Below are positions 21,232-32,404 of a stretch of DNA of 64,000 nucleotides, piece after piece. The notes below the pieces were generated by a model that did no database searches, had not been told where the DNA came from, and worked only from the letters and a program-made list of their open reading frames with translations. Source of the stretch: Isochrysis galbana (taxonomy: Eukaryota > Haptophyta > Isochrysidales > Isochrysidaceae). The position numbers were made by a program, and so were the translations under genes. Numbering within the stretch: the stretch's first letter is position 1; each line of letters opens with the position of its first letter. The stretch spans positions 1,313,613 through 1,377,612 of the forward strand of contig CM030940.1 in NCBI GenBank assembly GCA_018136815.1, given 5' to 3'.

Positions 21232-21837
21232 AGTCGGAATCGTCTCGTACTAGTGTTCGATACACGACAACATTTGTCCTCCACCACCCCTAATCTCCTT
21301 GTTTTTTCTTGGTTGTGCTCGTGCGTGTGCTTGATTTGTGCTTTCTCGTGCTTGATTTGTGCTTTCTCGTGCTCTTCATGCTTTGTTGTGCTCCATTGTG
21401 TCACTCTACGTACAAGCTACGATGCATTAAACGTGCAATTGCTTGTTCCTTGGCGCAAGGGTGTGTCGATTATCCCATTCCCAGGTACAAGTATGCACGC
21501 TAACACGAGCATACTGCTGATCAATCGAAAAAATCCCCGAATTAGGCTGTGGCCACGATCAACTCTCACAGAACAAATCTGCTTGAAAGGGCGTGACTAC
21601 CGGGATGTGTCCCATAGCCGCGGGTGGGGCGAGACTTATAAAAGGTTTTTTTATAGACTAGGGGTTAGGATGGCGCCTCGTGCTCGTGCCCTCCCCTTCA
21701 GGCATGCGAGAAGGTGCAACCTGAGGTCCCTTTTTTTACCCCCGCCCCCTCCAAACTAAGGCTTTATACTTGGTCGCCACCCATGGAGCGCGCTAGCGCC
21801 AGCGCTCCCCTCCTCTCCTTCGGGCCCCCAGGAAGGA
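21232..21837. other. Intergenic with small repeats
   Basis: A 21-bp direct duplication containing CTTGATTTGTGCTTTCTCG lies near 21329-21371. A 3' end of the T-tailed repeat (CATAGCCGCGGGTGGGGCGAG, then ATAAAAGGTTTTTTT) is at about 21611-21655, and a degenerate family-1 palindrome near 21754-21780. No gene. Confidence 0.45.
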
Positions 21838-22281
21838 GATTACACCTTTCAAGACGCGGCAGTATACGCCGCCATCGTCGAGCTGCTCCTCGAACTCGAG
21901 GATGTTGACCCCGAGCTAGACTTCTGGGCGCAATCCATCAAAGGCCCGTGGCACGTGGTGGTCAATGTCAAGCTGTGAGGACTGCGCGCAACCATTCATT
22001 CAAAGAACGCTATGGCGGCGAGCTCACCACCCTCCGCATCGCTCAAACGGACATCACCGTCCGCGTGCCGCGTGAAGATCGAGTCCCTCGAGGAGAAGCT
22101 TAACAAGGGGGGCTCTGCGCTCTGCCTCCCGCAAGTCCCTCTACAACGGCCCCTCCAAGATGTGGCGGCTCACATTGTTGTCGTCGAGGCCGACGGCCTG
22201 GCACAAGCCAAGCAAATCAACCTGAACGTTCCCATCAAGGCGGTCAAAAAAGTGAGCCTCACATTCCTCAAGGGGAATTGA
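21838..22281 (+). pseudogene. Decayed coding relic, family unknown
   Basis: Coding-like peptide starts at 21838 (DYTFQDAAVYAAIVELLLEL) and runs to TGA about 21978. Coding character resumes in another frame (SFKERYGGELTTLRIAQTDI) and then in a third (22012-22281, KIESLEEKLNKGG; ending VSLTFLKGN). Frame changes within 250 bp suggest a broken gene or retroelement fragment. I do not recognise the protein. Confidence 0.4.
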
Positions 22282-22394
22282 GAGCGCATGACGCATGACA
22301 GGAGGAAGACGGGAACACTCCACTGGGGGCCGGTGCACCCCGCCCAACCCAGCCCTCCCTGCAACCTGGCAACCTGGGCCTGCACGCCCCTAAG

Positions 22395-22515
22395 CCCTAA
22401 GTAGAGCACGAGGGGAGTTGCCGCACGGCGGGAAGTGAGGGAGAGGAAGGGATATGGGCAGTTATCCCCATAGCCACGCGCGAGGCGAGAATATTAAAAG
22501 TTTTTTTTACCCCCG
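22395..22515 (+). repeat. T-tailed SINE-like repeat, 3' part
   Basis: CTAAGTAGAGCACGAGGGGA, GTTGCCGCACGGCGGG and CATAGCCACGCGCGAGGCGA, ending ATATTAAAAGTTTTTTTT. Closely matches copies at 41075 and 42385 and the reverse complement of the insertion at 33139-33440. Confidence 0.8.
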
Positions 22516-22625
22516 CCCCCTCCCCATTTAAGTGCATAAAAGTAGAAAGTAGAGGAGCACACACACCTTGGAGGGTAGACCGGCGACTCGCCGCCCCTCA
22601 TTTGAGGGACTCCTCCTTGGCAAGC

Positions 22626-22913
22626 TCAATCCTGGTTTTTTTGGGCTGTCACCTCCACATATCGGGTATAACTTCTAATTCGACGCGCGGCTCTCGCCTC
22701 AAGCAAGGCCACAAGGTATTGCACATGAGCCAAACCGCCCCCCGGAAGCACCGAAGCAGAACAAGAGGAATGAGGGTGGGGGGGGGGGGGGGGTGGGGGG
22801 GGGGTGAAACGGGGTAGTGAGCATGGGACGAAGGCGATGTCGTCGGGATCCGCAGTGTAGACCCAATAGCAATAGCAGATGGCATCTTCAAAGTGTTTTT
22901 TTAACTCTCGCAT
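22626..22913 (-). other. Possible small or broken coding region
   Basis: A 95-codon frame starts MRELKKHFEDAICYCYWVYT and ends with VQYLVALLEARAARRIRSYT. The two ends look coding, but the middle is translated from a G-run region (about 22778-22803) as poly-Pro. It may be two exons around a homopolymer-rich intron or a relic of a larger gene. No family recognised. Confidence 0.3.
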
Positions 22914-23175
22914 TGTAGCAAAATATTCTTCGCCTCCCCACTCGCCCTACCGATACCGATGCCCCCCCCTTTTTGTGCTTTGGCTACCCCTTCTCTCTCT
23001 CTTCATACGGACAACAATTAGTTCGGTTCGTGTTTGAGACGAGTGGCCGACCGTCGATCGAGCTAAACCTATGTTGCCTATAGCTTTTTGGCTCTGCGAT
23101 GCTGTTACAACATTCGCCCGCAGCCGTACGCACGCAACGACTGAAAAGCTGTAAAGGGCGTTGATGCACGACACT
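22914..23175. other. 3' flank of minus-strand TPR gene
   Basis: No coding signal. Probably 3' UTR and terminator region of the gene starting at 25617. Confidence 0.4.
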
Positions 23176-25617
23176 TCAGGCCTCCTCTTCTTCAAGAATC
23201 GGCCCGTCCCATTCGTTGTCGTCCGAATCTTGGTTAAGGGGATCAAGTCTCGGCAGCGACTCGCTTGAAGCTTCCGCAATGCCGGTATCCTGTGCCAGTG
23301 GCGCCGGCCCTCCGCCAACCGAGGCGCCTGTGATGGGTATGGTCGCAGTGAGAGCTCGAGCCATCTTTTGCTCGATTACCTCCGCGCGCTCCTCGGACGC
23401 CTCAATCTGGCGAAGCACAGAGCGCGCTAGCTTCTTTACCTGTGGACGGCAAGTGATGCATGTTAAGTTGTCGACAAAACACGGGCATCTGGCACAGACA
23501 ACCACGTCAAAATTGATCGCGCAGTCATCGGATAGATCTATGGCTCGCTCCGCATGTCCGCGATAAAATTATTCAACACAGTTCAGGTGCTCCAAATAAT
23601 ACCCTGCCTTCTCCCAGCTTGTTCAATCAGTTCCTGCCTCGTCCATCATTGTGTCCAGCATGCGATCCATAGCTGGCTGCAGCCACAGGGCAAAGTGCGG
23701 GTCTTACCTCGCTAGCCTCGGCAATCATGTTATAATCCGTTACGGGCTTCTTCAGAATCGCCTCAAGGTCAGCGTTGGCCTTCTCTACCTCTCCTAGGTG
23801 CCAATTTGCTAGTGCACGACGGTAGAGCGACTTGGTACAGTTGGGATCCATGCCCAAGACAGTGTCACACGATGAGATGGCGATTGTCCAGTCGCGAGTC
23901 TTGATTGCCGCTGCCGCGGTGTTTTTCCGCACCTGACGAACAAAACCAGACAGGCACAACGAAGCTTCAACAAGATGACTTGCACACCCATGTGCAATCC
24001 GCATGATGAGCGGTCGGGATGAAGCATCGCATTGCCTCTAGGGTGAGGTAGCTCAGCCCTATCCCATCCACTGAACGTTGGGTCACTGCCGCAAGTGCGT
24101 GTTCTCAGCGGCAGCCTCCCATGGCTTCAGCGACAACACGGGTGATCCGCATTGCTACCTGCATATGGACCTCGTCCAATAGCTTCTGGTCTTGTGCATT
24201 CGTTGCCTGATACAACTCAAATCCCACGCAACCCTGCAACAGCCAACGAAACAGGCATGGGGGAGAGTCTGCACAACGGGCACTCTAAATGAACCTAAAG
24301 CGGAGCATTGCAACATGCCTCCTATACTTGCCTGCATGTACATCTCGAGCGCCTCCTTGTACTTGCCCTGGCGGAACTTGTGATTACCATTTACTCTCAG
24401 CTGTGCTCCCGATTGGATTATGGGTAGCATCTGCGTGGCGGGTAGAACCCCACGCTCTTTCTTCGGCGCCTTCTTGATCTTGTCCTCAGCGCATAGGCCA
24501 ATATTGTGGAACCTGAAAGTCAGGACATCGTGCCGCACGTGCGAAGCAAGTAGTTTGATGCAACGAGTTATGAAGAGATGCTCCTATCAGCAGCTTAGAC
24601 ACTCTGTCGTGACTCCGAGCCCGGAGCCAAAGCCTTCTGTCCTTAGGTCTTGTAGGGCGGCACGGATGCTTACCATTCCATCTCAATTCTTTTGGCATTC
24701 TCCGGATCGTTGTTGAGTTCCTCACGCAATCTCTCCAACATTGACATTAGCGACGGGTCCCGCACAGCATGCACGAATGAAGTGCCCGCCTTCCTCGTCT
24801 CCTGTCAACCAATTAGGAGAGCAGGGCGAGCGTTTTTCGATTCATCAGGCAGCAGACAGGGGCGACGAGCGTGCACAAGAGCGCCCTTCTAGGCAACCAA
24901 GGCAGGAGCAGAGGAGCATGCCTCAAAGGCCAAAAGGCCTCTGTACTCCAAGACCAATTGTGATTTCACGTGGTTTGGGATGGTCTTGGGGTCCCCATGC
25001 ACGAATGCACCTCCACAACCCGAAATAGCACCACATACGTTAAGCGGCTCGCCATTCCGAACGGTGCCGTGTGTTACCTTGAGGGTTGCAAATAGCAGAT
25101 TTTGCACCATTTTCAGTCGCAGAATGGGGTACACAACGCGTTGGGCCTCTGGCGGAAGGTCTTGCAATGCGATTGCCAGCTGCTCTCGTTGACCTACAAG
25201 AGAGATCGTGGGAGAATCGAGCGCAATGAACACCGCACGCTACTGTTGCTTCCAATGAAATGATGCGTTGTGAGATGGGCCTGGGAAGTCTGCACCCAAT
25301 GCGATGCTGATAACAGCACAGCGCGAGCGGATGTAGCCATACGTATGGTTCCCCGCAGTTGACTGATTGATCGCGTCACTCATCAGCCAGCGCTCACCTT
25401 GTAGCTCCTCGAGTTTCTCGAGGTCATCCATCTTGCGCATGATCTCCATCTCCTTGGCTTGATCGCGCCGGATTGCATCTTGAGTCTCGGGCTCCTGTCG
25501 GGTGATGTTAGTTGGGCAGCGCATGAGAGGCAGCCACAGCGTCCCGTCCTGGCCGGTCCAGTCGCGCTGAAAGTTCAAGTCAGTCGCGATGCCCCACGCA
25601 CGCACGAGCGCGCTCAT
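23176..25617 (-). CDS. TPR co-chaperone-like protein, seven exons
   Basis: Predicted 402-aa soluble protein. Exons: 25617-25398, 25193-25078, 24801-24674, 24512-24332, 24233-24159, 23932-23708, 23439-23176; lengths sum to 403 codons and every junction keeps phase. Intron 4 uses GC-AG (CAG|GCAAGT); the others are GT-AG. The N-terminal half is helical and charged (QDAIRRDQAKEMEIMRKMDD), with WTGQDGTLWLPLMRCPTNIT before it. The C-terminal half carries TPR helices (QLRVNGNHKFRQGKYKEALE; LYRRALANWHLGEVEKANAD) like those of FKBP/AIP or TTC4-type Hsp90 co-chaperones, though no FKBP domain is present. It ends in acidic EEEEA. The start at 25617 is the simplest; a poly-C tract just upstream could lie in a 5' UTR or in an extra intron. 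Confidence 0.75.
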
Positions 25618-25985
25618 TGGGGGGGGGGGGGAAGGGGGAGGAAGAGGCGCGCCTGCAGGAACTCACGGAACTTGTTCTCGAATCCTCCGCCGCTTCCTTG
25701 CAACGAGACCATTGTGCGCACAAGAGAGAGGAGGAGGGCCGGGGCGAAGGGAGGGGAGGGGAAGATAAGAGAGAGAGGAGGGGGAGAAGAGGGGGAAGGT
25801 GCAGCGAGAGAGGAGGAGAAGGGAGGGAGAGGGAGTCCTAGCGGCGCCGGCGGGGATTGGGGCCACGTCCAGAGGCCGACTACGGGAGGCAGCTTGCCCG
25901 CACCAGTGGAGACTCATGGGAACCTATATTTATTACAGATCAAAATGAAATAAATATAGAACGTGTAACGAGCCTGGATTCATCC
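25618..25985. other. Intergenic, purine-rich promoter side
   Basis: A G run (about 25619-25631) and long GA-rich tracts lie upstream of the minus-strand TPR gene. No gene seen. Confidence 0.4.
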
Positions 25986-26187
25986 TAGATGGGAAATACG
26001 GAAATACGGTGCTGGGGCCTGCAAATACAGCCAAATACATATGTATTTGAGGCCAAATACATATCAAATACATTCGAGGCCTACAACCCAGGACGCGCTT
26101 CAAATACTGCCAAATACATATGTATATGTATTTGTGGCCTCTGGCCAAATACAAATACGGTAAATACGTATTTCCCAGCTAGGGTAT
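25986..26187. repeat. AT-rich foldback element with CAAATACAT palindromes
   Basis: The ends are inverted: CCTAGATGGGAAATACGG on the left and ACGTATTTCCCAGCTAGG on the right. Inside are CCAAATACA and TATTTG(A/T)GGCC repeats, including a perfect 18-nt palindrome CAAATACATATGTATTTG at 26032-26049. A partial relative lies at 17430-17516. The whole can fold into a cruciform, consistent with a foldback or MITE-like element. Confidence 0.65.
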
Positions 26188-26527
26188 TCATGCTCATGCA
26201 TGGGGAAGGTCGTTTGCCTTCATTTGGTACCCCTCGTTTCCAAATACGCGATGCGCCGGTACCAAAAAAAATGTCTAGTATTTCAGCAAAGGCACCACCT
26301 CACAGCTCACAGTGCTCAACCATGTCTATAAATGGAATGGCTACGCAAGCGATTGCAATATTGCAATGGATCATAAGTAAGATGGACGAGAACTTTAAAA
26401 AATCATATTTATGAGCACGAAACGAAAAAAGCTTCAGTGTGACGTGGTGCGTGAGCGCCTTTCACTTTGTTCCGTGATAACCAATCAGTCATCAGATCTG
26501 CAGGTACCACTACGACACGTGTATTCA
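26188..26527. other. AT-richer intergenic
   Basis: Contains TTGGTACCCCTCGTTTCCAA near 26224 and no convincing gene. The minus-strand Cys-rich frame's out-of-frame continuation covers about 26480-26527. Confidence 0.35.
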
Positions 26528-26860
26528 CTATTCACCACAGCACTCCGAGTTATTTTGGCACACCGACCCTGGCTCGCGGCATGGCGTCTCACACACTCCA
26601 TCGTCATTGCACTCAAGTCCTTCACAGCACTCGTCGTCATAACTGCACCCCCCCCTTTTCTCGACACACGGTGTGACGGTACGGCACTTTTGGTCGGAAC
26701 ACACGAGATCGTGACAACAGTCTCCATCGTTTGCACACTCTCCATCCACATCCTTGCATCTGTCTGGCTGCTTCTTCGTGAGTACCAACGCCACGACGGT
26801 GGCGGCGACCACGGTGGCGACGACCACCGCGAGGGCAATCAAAAGTCGTTTCGACGGCAT
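26528..26860 (-). pseudogene. Membrane-anchored cysteine-rich protein, broken by a 7-bp duplication
   Basis: Starts MPSKRLLIALAVV at 26860, with an N-terminal hydrophobic helix (about residues 5-26), then three modules of spacing C-x6-C-x5-CC-x4-C-x4/5-C (for example GECANDGDCCHDLVC). This looks like disulfide-knot (Dickkopf/knottin-like) repeats in a secreted or surface domain. The frame stops in the third module just after its CC pair. The DNA there holds a direct duplication GTGAATA-GTGAATA, and the frame beyond it carries the cysteines expected next. So I read a recent frameshift. It is not known to be a toxin. Such small anchored Cys-rich proteins also occur in large DNA viruses of algae. 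Confidence 0.6.
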
Positions 26861-26940
26861 ATTTACCCATATGCCCATTTTTTTTTCAGTCCAACGTGGG
26901 CTAGGACAGGTAGGCGCCTCTTGGGTCGGCGAAGGATATC

Positions 26941-27127
26941 AATGGATGTGGTGCCTTTTTCGCACTGGAGCGACGATATCCCACCGTCCTACTCGCGCCC
27001 CGCGAAGGGAGCGTTCGCGGTTGCTTCGACGATGCGCGTGAACCCGCTGTCGGGTGGGCGCTCGGGCGAGCTGTGCGACTTTTGGGTGGCCCCCGATTGG
27101 CGCGGTCAAGGCGTTGGGAGGAGCTAA
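26941..27127 (+). pseudogene. GNAT acetyltransferase fragment
   Basis: The plus-strand peptide contains GAFAVASTMRVNPLSGG followed by ELCDFWVAPDWRGQGVGRS, which is motif A of GNAT N-acetyltransferases (acetyl-CoA pyrophosphate loop RGQGVG). The frame stops at once after the motif, so the C-terminal half is missing. No clear start or N-terminal part is seen. Just downstream, base composition drops and a different frame opens, suggesting a recombination junction near 27118. Confidence 0.6.
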
Positions 27128-27871
27128 AAGAATCGAAAGCTCACAAAGGGACCCCCAACCCGGGCGAAACAGCTCAGTGGCTGTCGTACTACAGCATTTA
27201 CCTCGGGATTTTAATCAACGTCTTGAAATACCTGCAGGAACTTGCCGAAGTGAGATCGAAAGAGCTAAAACGTGAGTTACTTACACCTGACTAAACTAAC
27301 GCAAGAGTACCAAACCCATGGGTTAGCCCGACAGACTAGATCTTATGCGAAAATGGCGGCTGAGTTCAAAAAACGAGTGGATTCTTACACAACTATGGTA
27401 AGTACCCTTGAGGAATTGGCCAAGAAAACACCCCAACCAATTTCGATTAGGGACGCTGTCTCAAGCATTCTCGATGAGGAATGGACAGCTTTGTCTAAAG
27501 TTCTGGAAGGTATTGAAACATTGGACTTGGATACGATGAGGGGTCCCGTAACCCATATCGAGAACTACGTACTTACCAAACCTGAAGTTAGCAATCACTT
27601 AAAAACACAGCTACGAGAATTCCAGGAAAGATACGACAAAGTCTTAGAAGACTACTGCCCGGTATTCAATAAAAAGAAGCTGCTATCACTACGTAGCAAT
27701 AACACAAAACATAGGCTATACGAACTGCAACGGAAGCTAGAATTGTTCATTGAGATCACCAGTGAGTACTCTCAAGAATATGCCGGCAAATTTATTCGTG
27801 ACATTCATAATCTAAACAAAGAATATCATGACGTAGTCGAGGAAGCTTACTTACGATGTAATACGGAGTAA
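27118..27871 (+). CDS. AT-richer coiled-coil protein, unrecognised
   Basis: Two overlapping open frames read as one protein. The first (27118-27270) encodes TAQWLSYYSIYLGILINVLK and ELAEVRSKELK; the second (from about 27272 to 27871) a Lys/Glu-rich helical protein (MAAEFKKRVDSYTTMVSTLE) ending CNTE. The shift is at AAAACGTGAGT; a one-base indel or a very short GTGAGT...AAG intron would restore continuity. Composition (many AAA, GAA, ATT codons) differs from the GC-rich neighbours, suggesting origin from a virus or mobile element. No family recognised. Confidence 0.5.
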
Positions 27872-28259
27872 ACAGGGAAACACCTCTTGAAGGGCGTGTC
27901 TCCGCGAAAGAGCGGACGAGACGTCCCCGCCGGAGAGCAACCTTGCTCGTCAGATATTTTGGGGGGCGGGCGCGCGGAGAGAGAGAGGCACCCCCCCCCT
28001 TCCCATCCACAGCCCCTCTACCCCATCCCCCAGCGAGTAGGCTCCCCAGGCGTTGTGGATGGCACAGGCGTTGTCGAAGGAGACCCTCTCGGGGCGCGCC
28101 CTCATGCCGAGCCAAGGCGATGCTGTTCTCGTCGCGTACGTGGTGCTCCTGGGCCTCTCCTTCGGGGTGCTCGCGGGGGGGGCTCATGGTAGGGTGAGAC
28201 TGGAAGGGAAAGGAGACCAAATGAAGGCAAGCCGCCTTTAGAGACGGGAAGACCCGAGA
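27872..28259. other. Intergenic
   Basis: GC-rich again, with a G/C-run segment at 27959-28010. No gene I can support. Confidence 0.4.
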
Positions 28260-28461
28260 CTAGTAGGTATGTAGCCCAGAATCTTCAGATGTTTTTTTTT
28301 GTCTTGTAAGAGGTCTTGTCGGCTAGCATCCCTAGCCACATACGTCGGACGAGCCATGCACCAACCGCACACACCCCCATCGCGGGGGAGGGGCTCCGTT
28401 GCCGATAAGGCACGGTCCCTCAGCACTAGGAGTAAACTAGGACAACAAGAAAACTCTGACA
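28260..28461 (+). repeat. Gene-proximal repeat (family 2), copy 3, with repeat junction
   Basis: 28260-28295 is the reverse complement of 40000-40035 (AGCCCAGAATCTTCAGATGT). It joins at once to family 2 (28303-28461: GTCTTGTAAGAGGTCTTGTC...ACAACAAGAAAACTCTGAC). Family 2 ends about 40 bp before the ABC1K start codon, so it probably supplies the promoter or 5' UTR. Confidence 0.85.
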
Positions 28462-28499
28462 CAGGCTCTCCCTCTCTCGATCGCATCGAATCGGCGGAG

Positions 28500-31400
28500 A
28501 TGCGGCGGAGTGCCTGCGCTGTGTGGCGCCTGCAGCTCTGGGCGGCGCTCGCGCTGTGCTTGGGTGGTGCTAGCGGGCGGAGGCTGGTGCTTAGCCGCAC
28601 ATCCCACCCCATCATGGCTACCGCCCTCGCACAGACCCTCCAGCGGCGCGATTCCGCCAATGGAAGCTTCGTGCCCGCCACGCGGCTGCATGCGCTCCGC
28701 ACGGAGGACACGCCAGAGGAGCTGGTAGGCGCGCTCACGGGGCAGGAAGTGGGCGCGGAGATGCAATCACGGTGGGATCGTCTGCGTAGCCGCCCCGTAC
28801 TTCGCTACGTTGCGCTTAACGCCTTTATGGTGCGCGCCGCATGGCGCGTGTTCCGCGCAAATCGTACCAACGATGAGGCCCTCACCAATGCTACTGCCAC
28901 GTGGGTGCGCGATGGGCTGCTTCGGCTTGGGCCGACGATGATCAAGCTTGGCCAGGTGTTTCCTGCTTGCCCTCTCGCCGGCGCGTGCGCAGACGGCATC
29001 GTCGGGTTCGGCGGCTTCTGTGATCGTGTTTGCTGGTGTTGTTGAGTGCAAGAGGCTCACTACTAGGTGACGACAATCTCGCCCTCACGTTCGTCGCAGG
29101 TCTTCTCTACGCGCACCGACCTTCTACACCCAGCGTATGTGACGGCTCTGGCCACACTTCAGACCGAAGTGCCAACAATGCCCTTCGATCGCGTGAGAGA
29201 ATCCGTTGAGGCGGAGCTTGGCCGGCCGATCGAAGAGGTGTTCTCAACATTCAGCAAGCAACCTCTTGCTGGAGCATCTCTTGGGCAGGTGCGCGGATGC
29301 TAGACCACGGCCGATTCGAGACCAGTGTCGGTCTCCAGGACGCGGGTAGGGTCAACGTGTTGCCACGCTCCGTATTCACACAGGTGCACCTCGCGACATT
29401 AGATGGCACGCCGGTTGCAGTCAAGGTGCAACGGCCAACTCTCAGGCAACTATTCGATACCGACTTTGCAAGTGTGCGCCTTCTGGCACGGTGAGGGTGG
29501 CCACGATGATGGAGCTCACCCGATGGCAACTCTATCCTTCAGTATTCTCGCGTTGCCACATTCTGCTATTTCATCTTGACCTTCTAAGGGTGCCATCCAC
29601 CATGGAATGTTGCGCGCTAAGACATCGCCCAAGTCATCCACGAATCCGTCCTGATGTCACCGCTCAGATGCGCTGATCTGTACGAGAAGGGCACCCGTCG
29701 AGTCTCTCGTATCCTAGCTCGCCTCGGCCTCGTCTCCGGCCAGAAGGTAGGCGCTGGGCGCGACTGGATGGAGTATTGCGACGACGCGTCCCGGCTCTTG
29801 TATGAGGAGATAGACTACGAGAATGAAGGGCGGAACGCACAAGTCTTTCGCGAGTCCATGTCTCCGGGAGGAAAGGAGGTGCGTTGTTGGGACAGCTGAT
29901 TCGGGACGTACGTATCGTAGCAGCGGAGTACACCCTCAATGGAGCCTTGATCGGCCACTGGAGACGCGGAAGTCAGCATCTCTGTTGGGTCTCTAGCCTG
30001 CTTGACTATGCTCCTATACACGTGTTGCGACTCAGGGCGACGTGATCGTGCCGCGTGTGTTTTGGGAGGCGACCACTCCTCGCCTGCTCACCATGGAGTA
30101 TGTCTCTTCTGTAAAGCTTACCGACATCGAGGCCATCGACGCTCTAGGGCTTGACAAAGCTGATCTTCAGGTGAAAACGCCTTGCCCTTGGGCTGTTGCA
30201 TCATAGGGGCCCAATTCCTTTGCCGTGTATGCTCCCTAACCCGCTTATCGTTCCACTGAGGCCTCACACTTGACCACGTACCGACCGCACAGAAAAAAGT
30301 GATCGACGCCTTCATGTCTCAGCTTCTTGAGACGGGCGTGCTGCACTGCGACCCGCATCCCGGGAATCTCTGCGCAGCCAACCTCCCAGACCAGCGCGGA
30401 AAGCTTGTCTTCTATGATTTCGGCATGATGGATACCTTGTCTGTCGACGTGCGACAGGGCCTGCGCCGGATCACCCTCGCGCTTTTCGGTGGGCCTTCGG
30501 AGCCGAATGAAGCGCAAGTCGACAAGGCAGCAGAGGAATTGATGGCAGCGATTACGCAGTGCGGGTGAGTCGAGGGGTCACATGCTCAAGAGGGCGGGCG
30601 GACTGCGCTTGCGAAATCCTTTATGTAGGCGGAATTTCAACCCGGGGCTTTGAGGCACACTCAAGCGAGTCCCGTAAGGCGTGGCCAAATCAGTGTTTCT
30701 CTTTAGCTGCAGATTCATGTGCATCCCGCCAACTCCCACCCACTGCGCGTCAGATTTCTCTCACCCGAGGCCGACGTGGCCTCTGTCAAGAAGGTAGGCC
30801 GCTATATCGTTCGAAGCTTCAAGGCGCAGCGAGGTGGCCGCCCGACGGACGACATCAGCGAGGCTGTTGGGAAGGAGCTGCAGGTGACACCCTGCTACCT
30901 GCCCATGCATTATTATGCTCTACTCTCCAAATGTGCTTCCCGGTGCTTGCCATTTTCACCCGCCCACTCATCGCCACCCTGTGTCCTCGATGTGATATTG
31001 CGGGCTCAAATGTTCCGGTATTCCTCTAGGCACTGCCTTGCTCCCCATCGTATTCCCAATGCTTGCCCTTTTGATCCGTCCATTCATCGCCACTCCCGTG
31101 TCCTCGACGTGATGTTGCGGGCTCAAATGCACCGTTGTTCCGGTATTTCTCTTAGGGACTGCTCGACTCAGGCGCCATCGGCTTCCCGTCCGCCTTTACT
31201 TTTGTCGCGCGTGCCTTTGCTTCAGTGGATGGCATCTGCCGAGGCCTCGTCCCGACATACGACTTTGCGAATGCTGTCGACGGTTACGTCTCCAAAATCA
31301 TCACCGAGGACTACCAAGCGCGAGGAGCAGTCTGGCGCAAAGGTATACTGACCATCGTTTGTCAGCCGTTGACCGCTCCTGTGAGACTGATTGAGGCCGA

Positions 31401-31584
31401 AGACGAGGTCAAGGGGCTCAGGGGAGAATTGAAGCAAGTGAACGAGAGAGCGGACACGGCCGTGGCTGAACGTATGGCTGCAAAGCGGACCGCTAGCCGC
31501 TTGCAGCTCATCGCCGCTGCCTCTCTTGCTCTCAACGCGGTGCTCGTTGCCAGTATGGCTCTTCGAAGATTGGCTATAGTTTGA
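28500..31584 (+). CDS. ABC1/UbiB-family atypical kinase (ABC1K), eight exons
   Basis: Predicted 642-aa ABC1K/ADCK-type protein, a family acting in quinone and prenyl-lipid metabolism of plastids and mitochondria. Exons: 28500-28955, 29100-29288, 29384-29490, 29668-29878, 30036-30170, 30293-30564, 30754-30883, 31156-31584; all GT-AG, all phases agree. Family marks: KLGQ (149-152) leading into VFSTRTDLL, VAVKVQ with K229, LYEEIDYENEGRNA, LHCDPHPGNL (D386, N391) and YDFGMMDTL (D408). The N terminus (RLQLWAALALCLGGASG) is hydrophobic, as in a signal or bipartite plastid presequence. The C terminus ends in a coiled coil and a hydrophobic helix (LIAAASLALNAVLVASMAL), a likely membrane anchor. It starts 40 bp after a family-2 repeat. 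Confidence 0.92.
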
Positions 31585-32404
31585 AGATGCCATCTGGCTC
31601 CTCGGGGCATGTCGCTTGTTGGCTAGTGAGGAGTGTGAGCGTGCATGCAAGTGCCAAGCCGCCTTGTGCGCAGCAATGCCAAGCCGCCCACCATGCAAGA
31701 AAATCGTAGCGATGCCGCGCATCAACGTCTCGACAGATGTGTGTGAAGGCTGTTGTATCAACTATGTGTGGAGTATCAAGTATCAAGTAGGAGTTCAGTA
31801 GGAGCCTTGTTTTTGAAGGCGTGTATGTAACATATTGTATGCGCGTTTTGTACATCCTCTTCTGTAGCCCGCCGAACGATAGAGCGTGGAGAGCATTCCG
31901 GTGCACGCATGCTCCCGGCGATATGTGGCTAAGTGCAATGCGTGAGCCCCCTCCTCGTACGAACGCGGGAGACGTCGCCACGCATAAGCCATAAGCCGTA
32001 GTAATGGATTTAAAAACAATTCTTGAAGGTGCCGGCTAAGCTACTAGTGACACACACTTTCCCGCGATCCCGACGCCAATGCCTATACCCCTACCGCCGC
32101 TTCCCTCCCGCCTCCCGCTCCGCCCCTCGTTCCATTTTCTTCGGTTTTGGGCCCGGTGAGTCGCCCGACGTAGGTCGGTCCGCCTCACTGGGTTTTCCCT
32201 CATTGTAGCTTGTGGAGAGTTATAATGGGAGCCGGGGGGTTGCGAGGGGGGAGATTTGAAGGGATGCATATGTGTATGTGTCTGTGCCACCACTTCAAGG
32301 CGTGCGGGCAGGTGCGCTAAGGGGTGTCGTGATAGTACCGGGCTAGTGGGAGTAGTGGTACTAACGCTCAGTTGCTTTATTATATACTAGCGTGTCCCAT
32401 GTCC
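31585..32404. other. Intergenic
   Basis: ABC1K 3' flank. Near 32125-32160 is a diverged TTCTTCGGTTTTGGGCCCGG block of the family-1 repeat series. No gene seen. Confidence 0.45.

Noticed and set aside
23176-25617. FKBP-type prolyl isomerase assignment for the TPR gene
   Set aside because: TPR helices resemble FKBP/AIP proteins, but no FKBP catalytic domain is present in any exon.
26411-26930. Plus-strand gene overlapping the Cys-rich frame
   Set aside because: The first 170 codons are antisense of the Cys-rich gene; only the C-terminal GNAT motif is coding-like.
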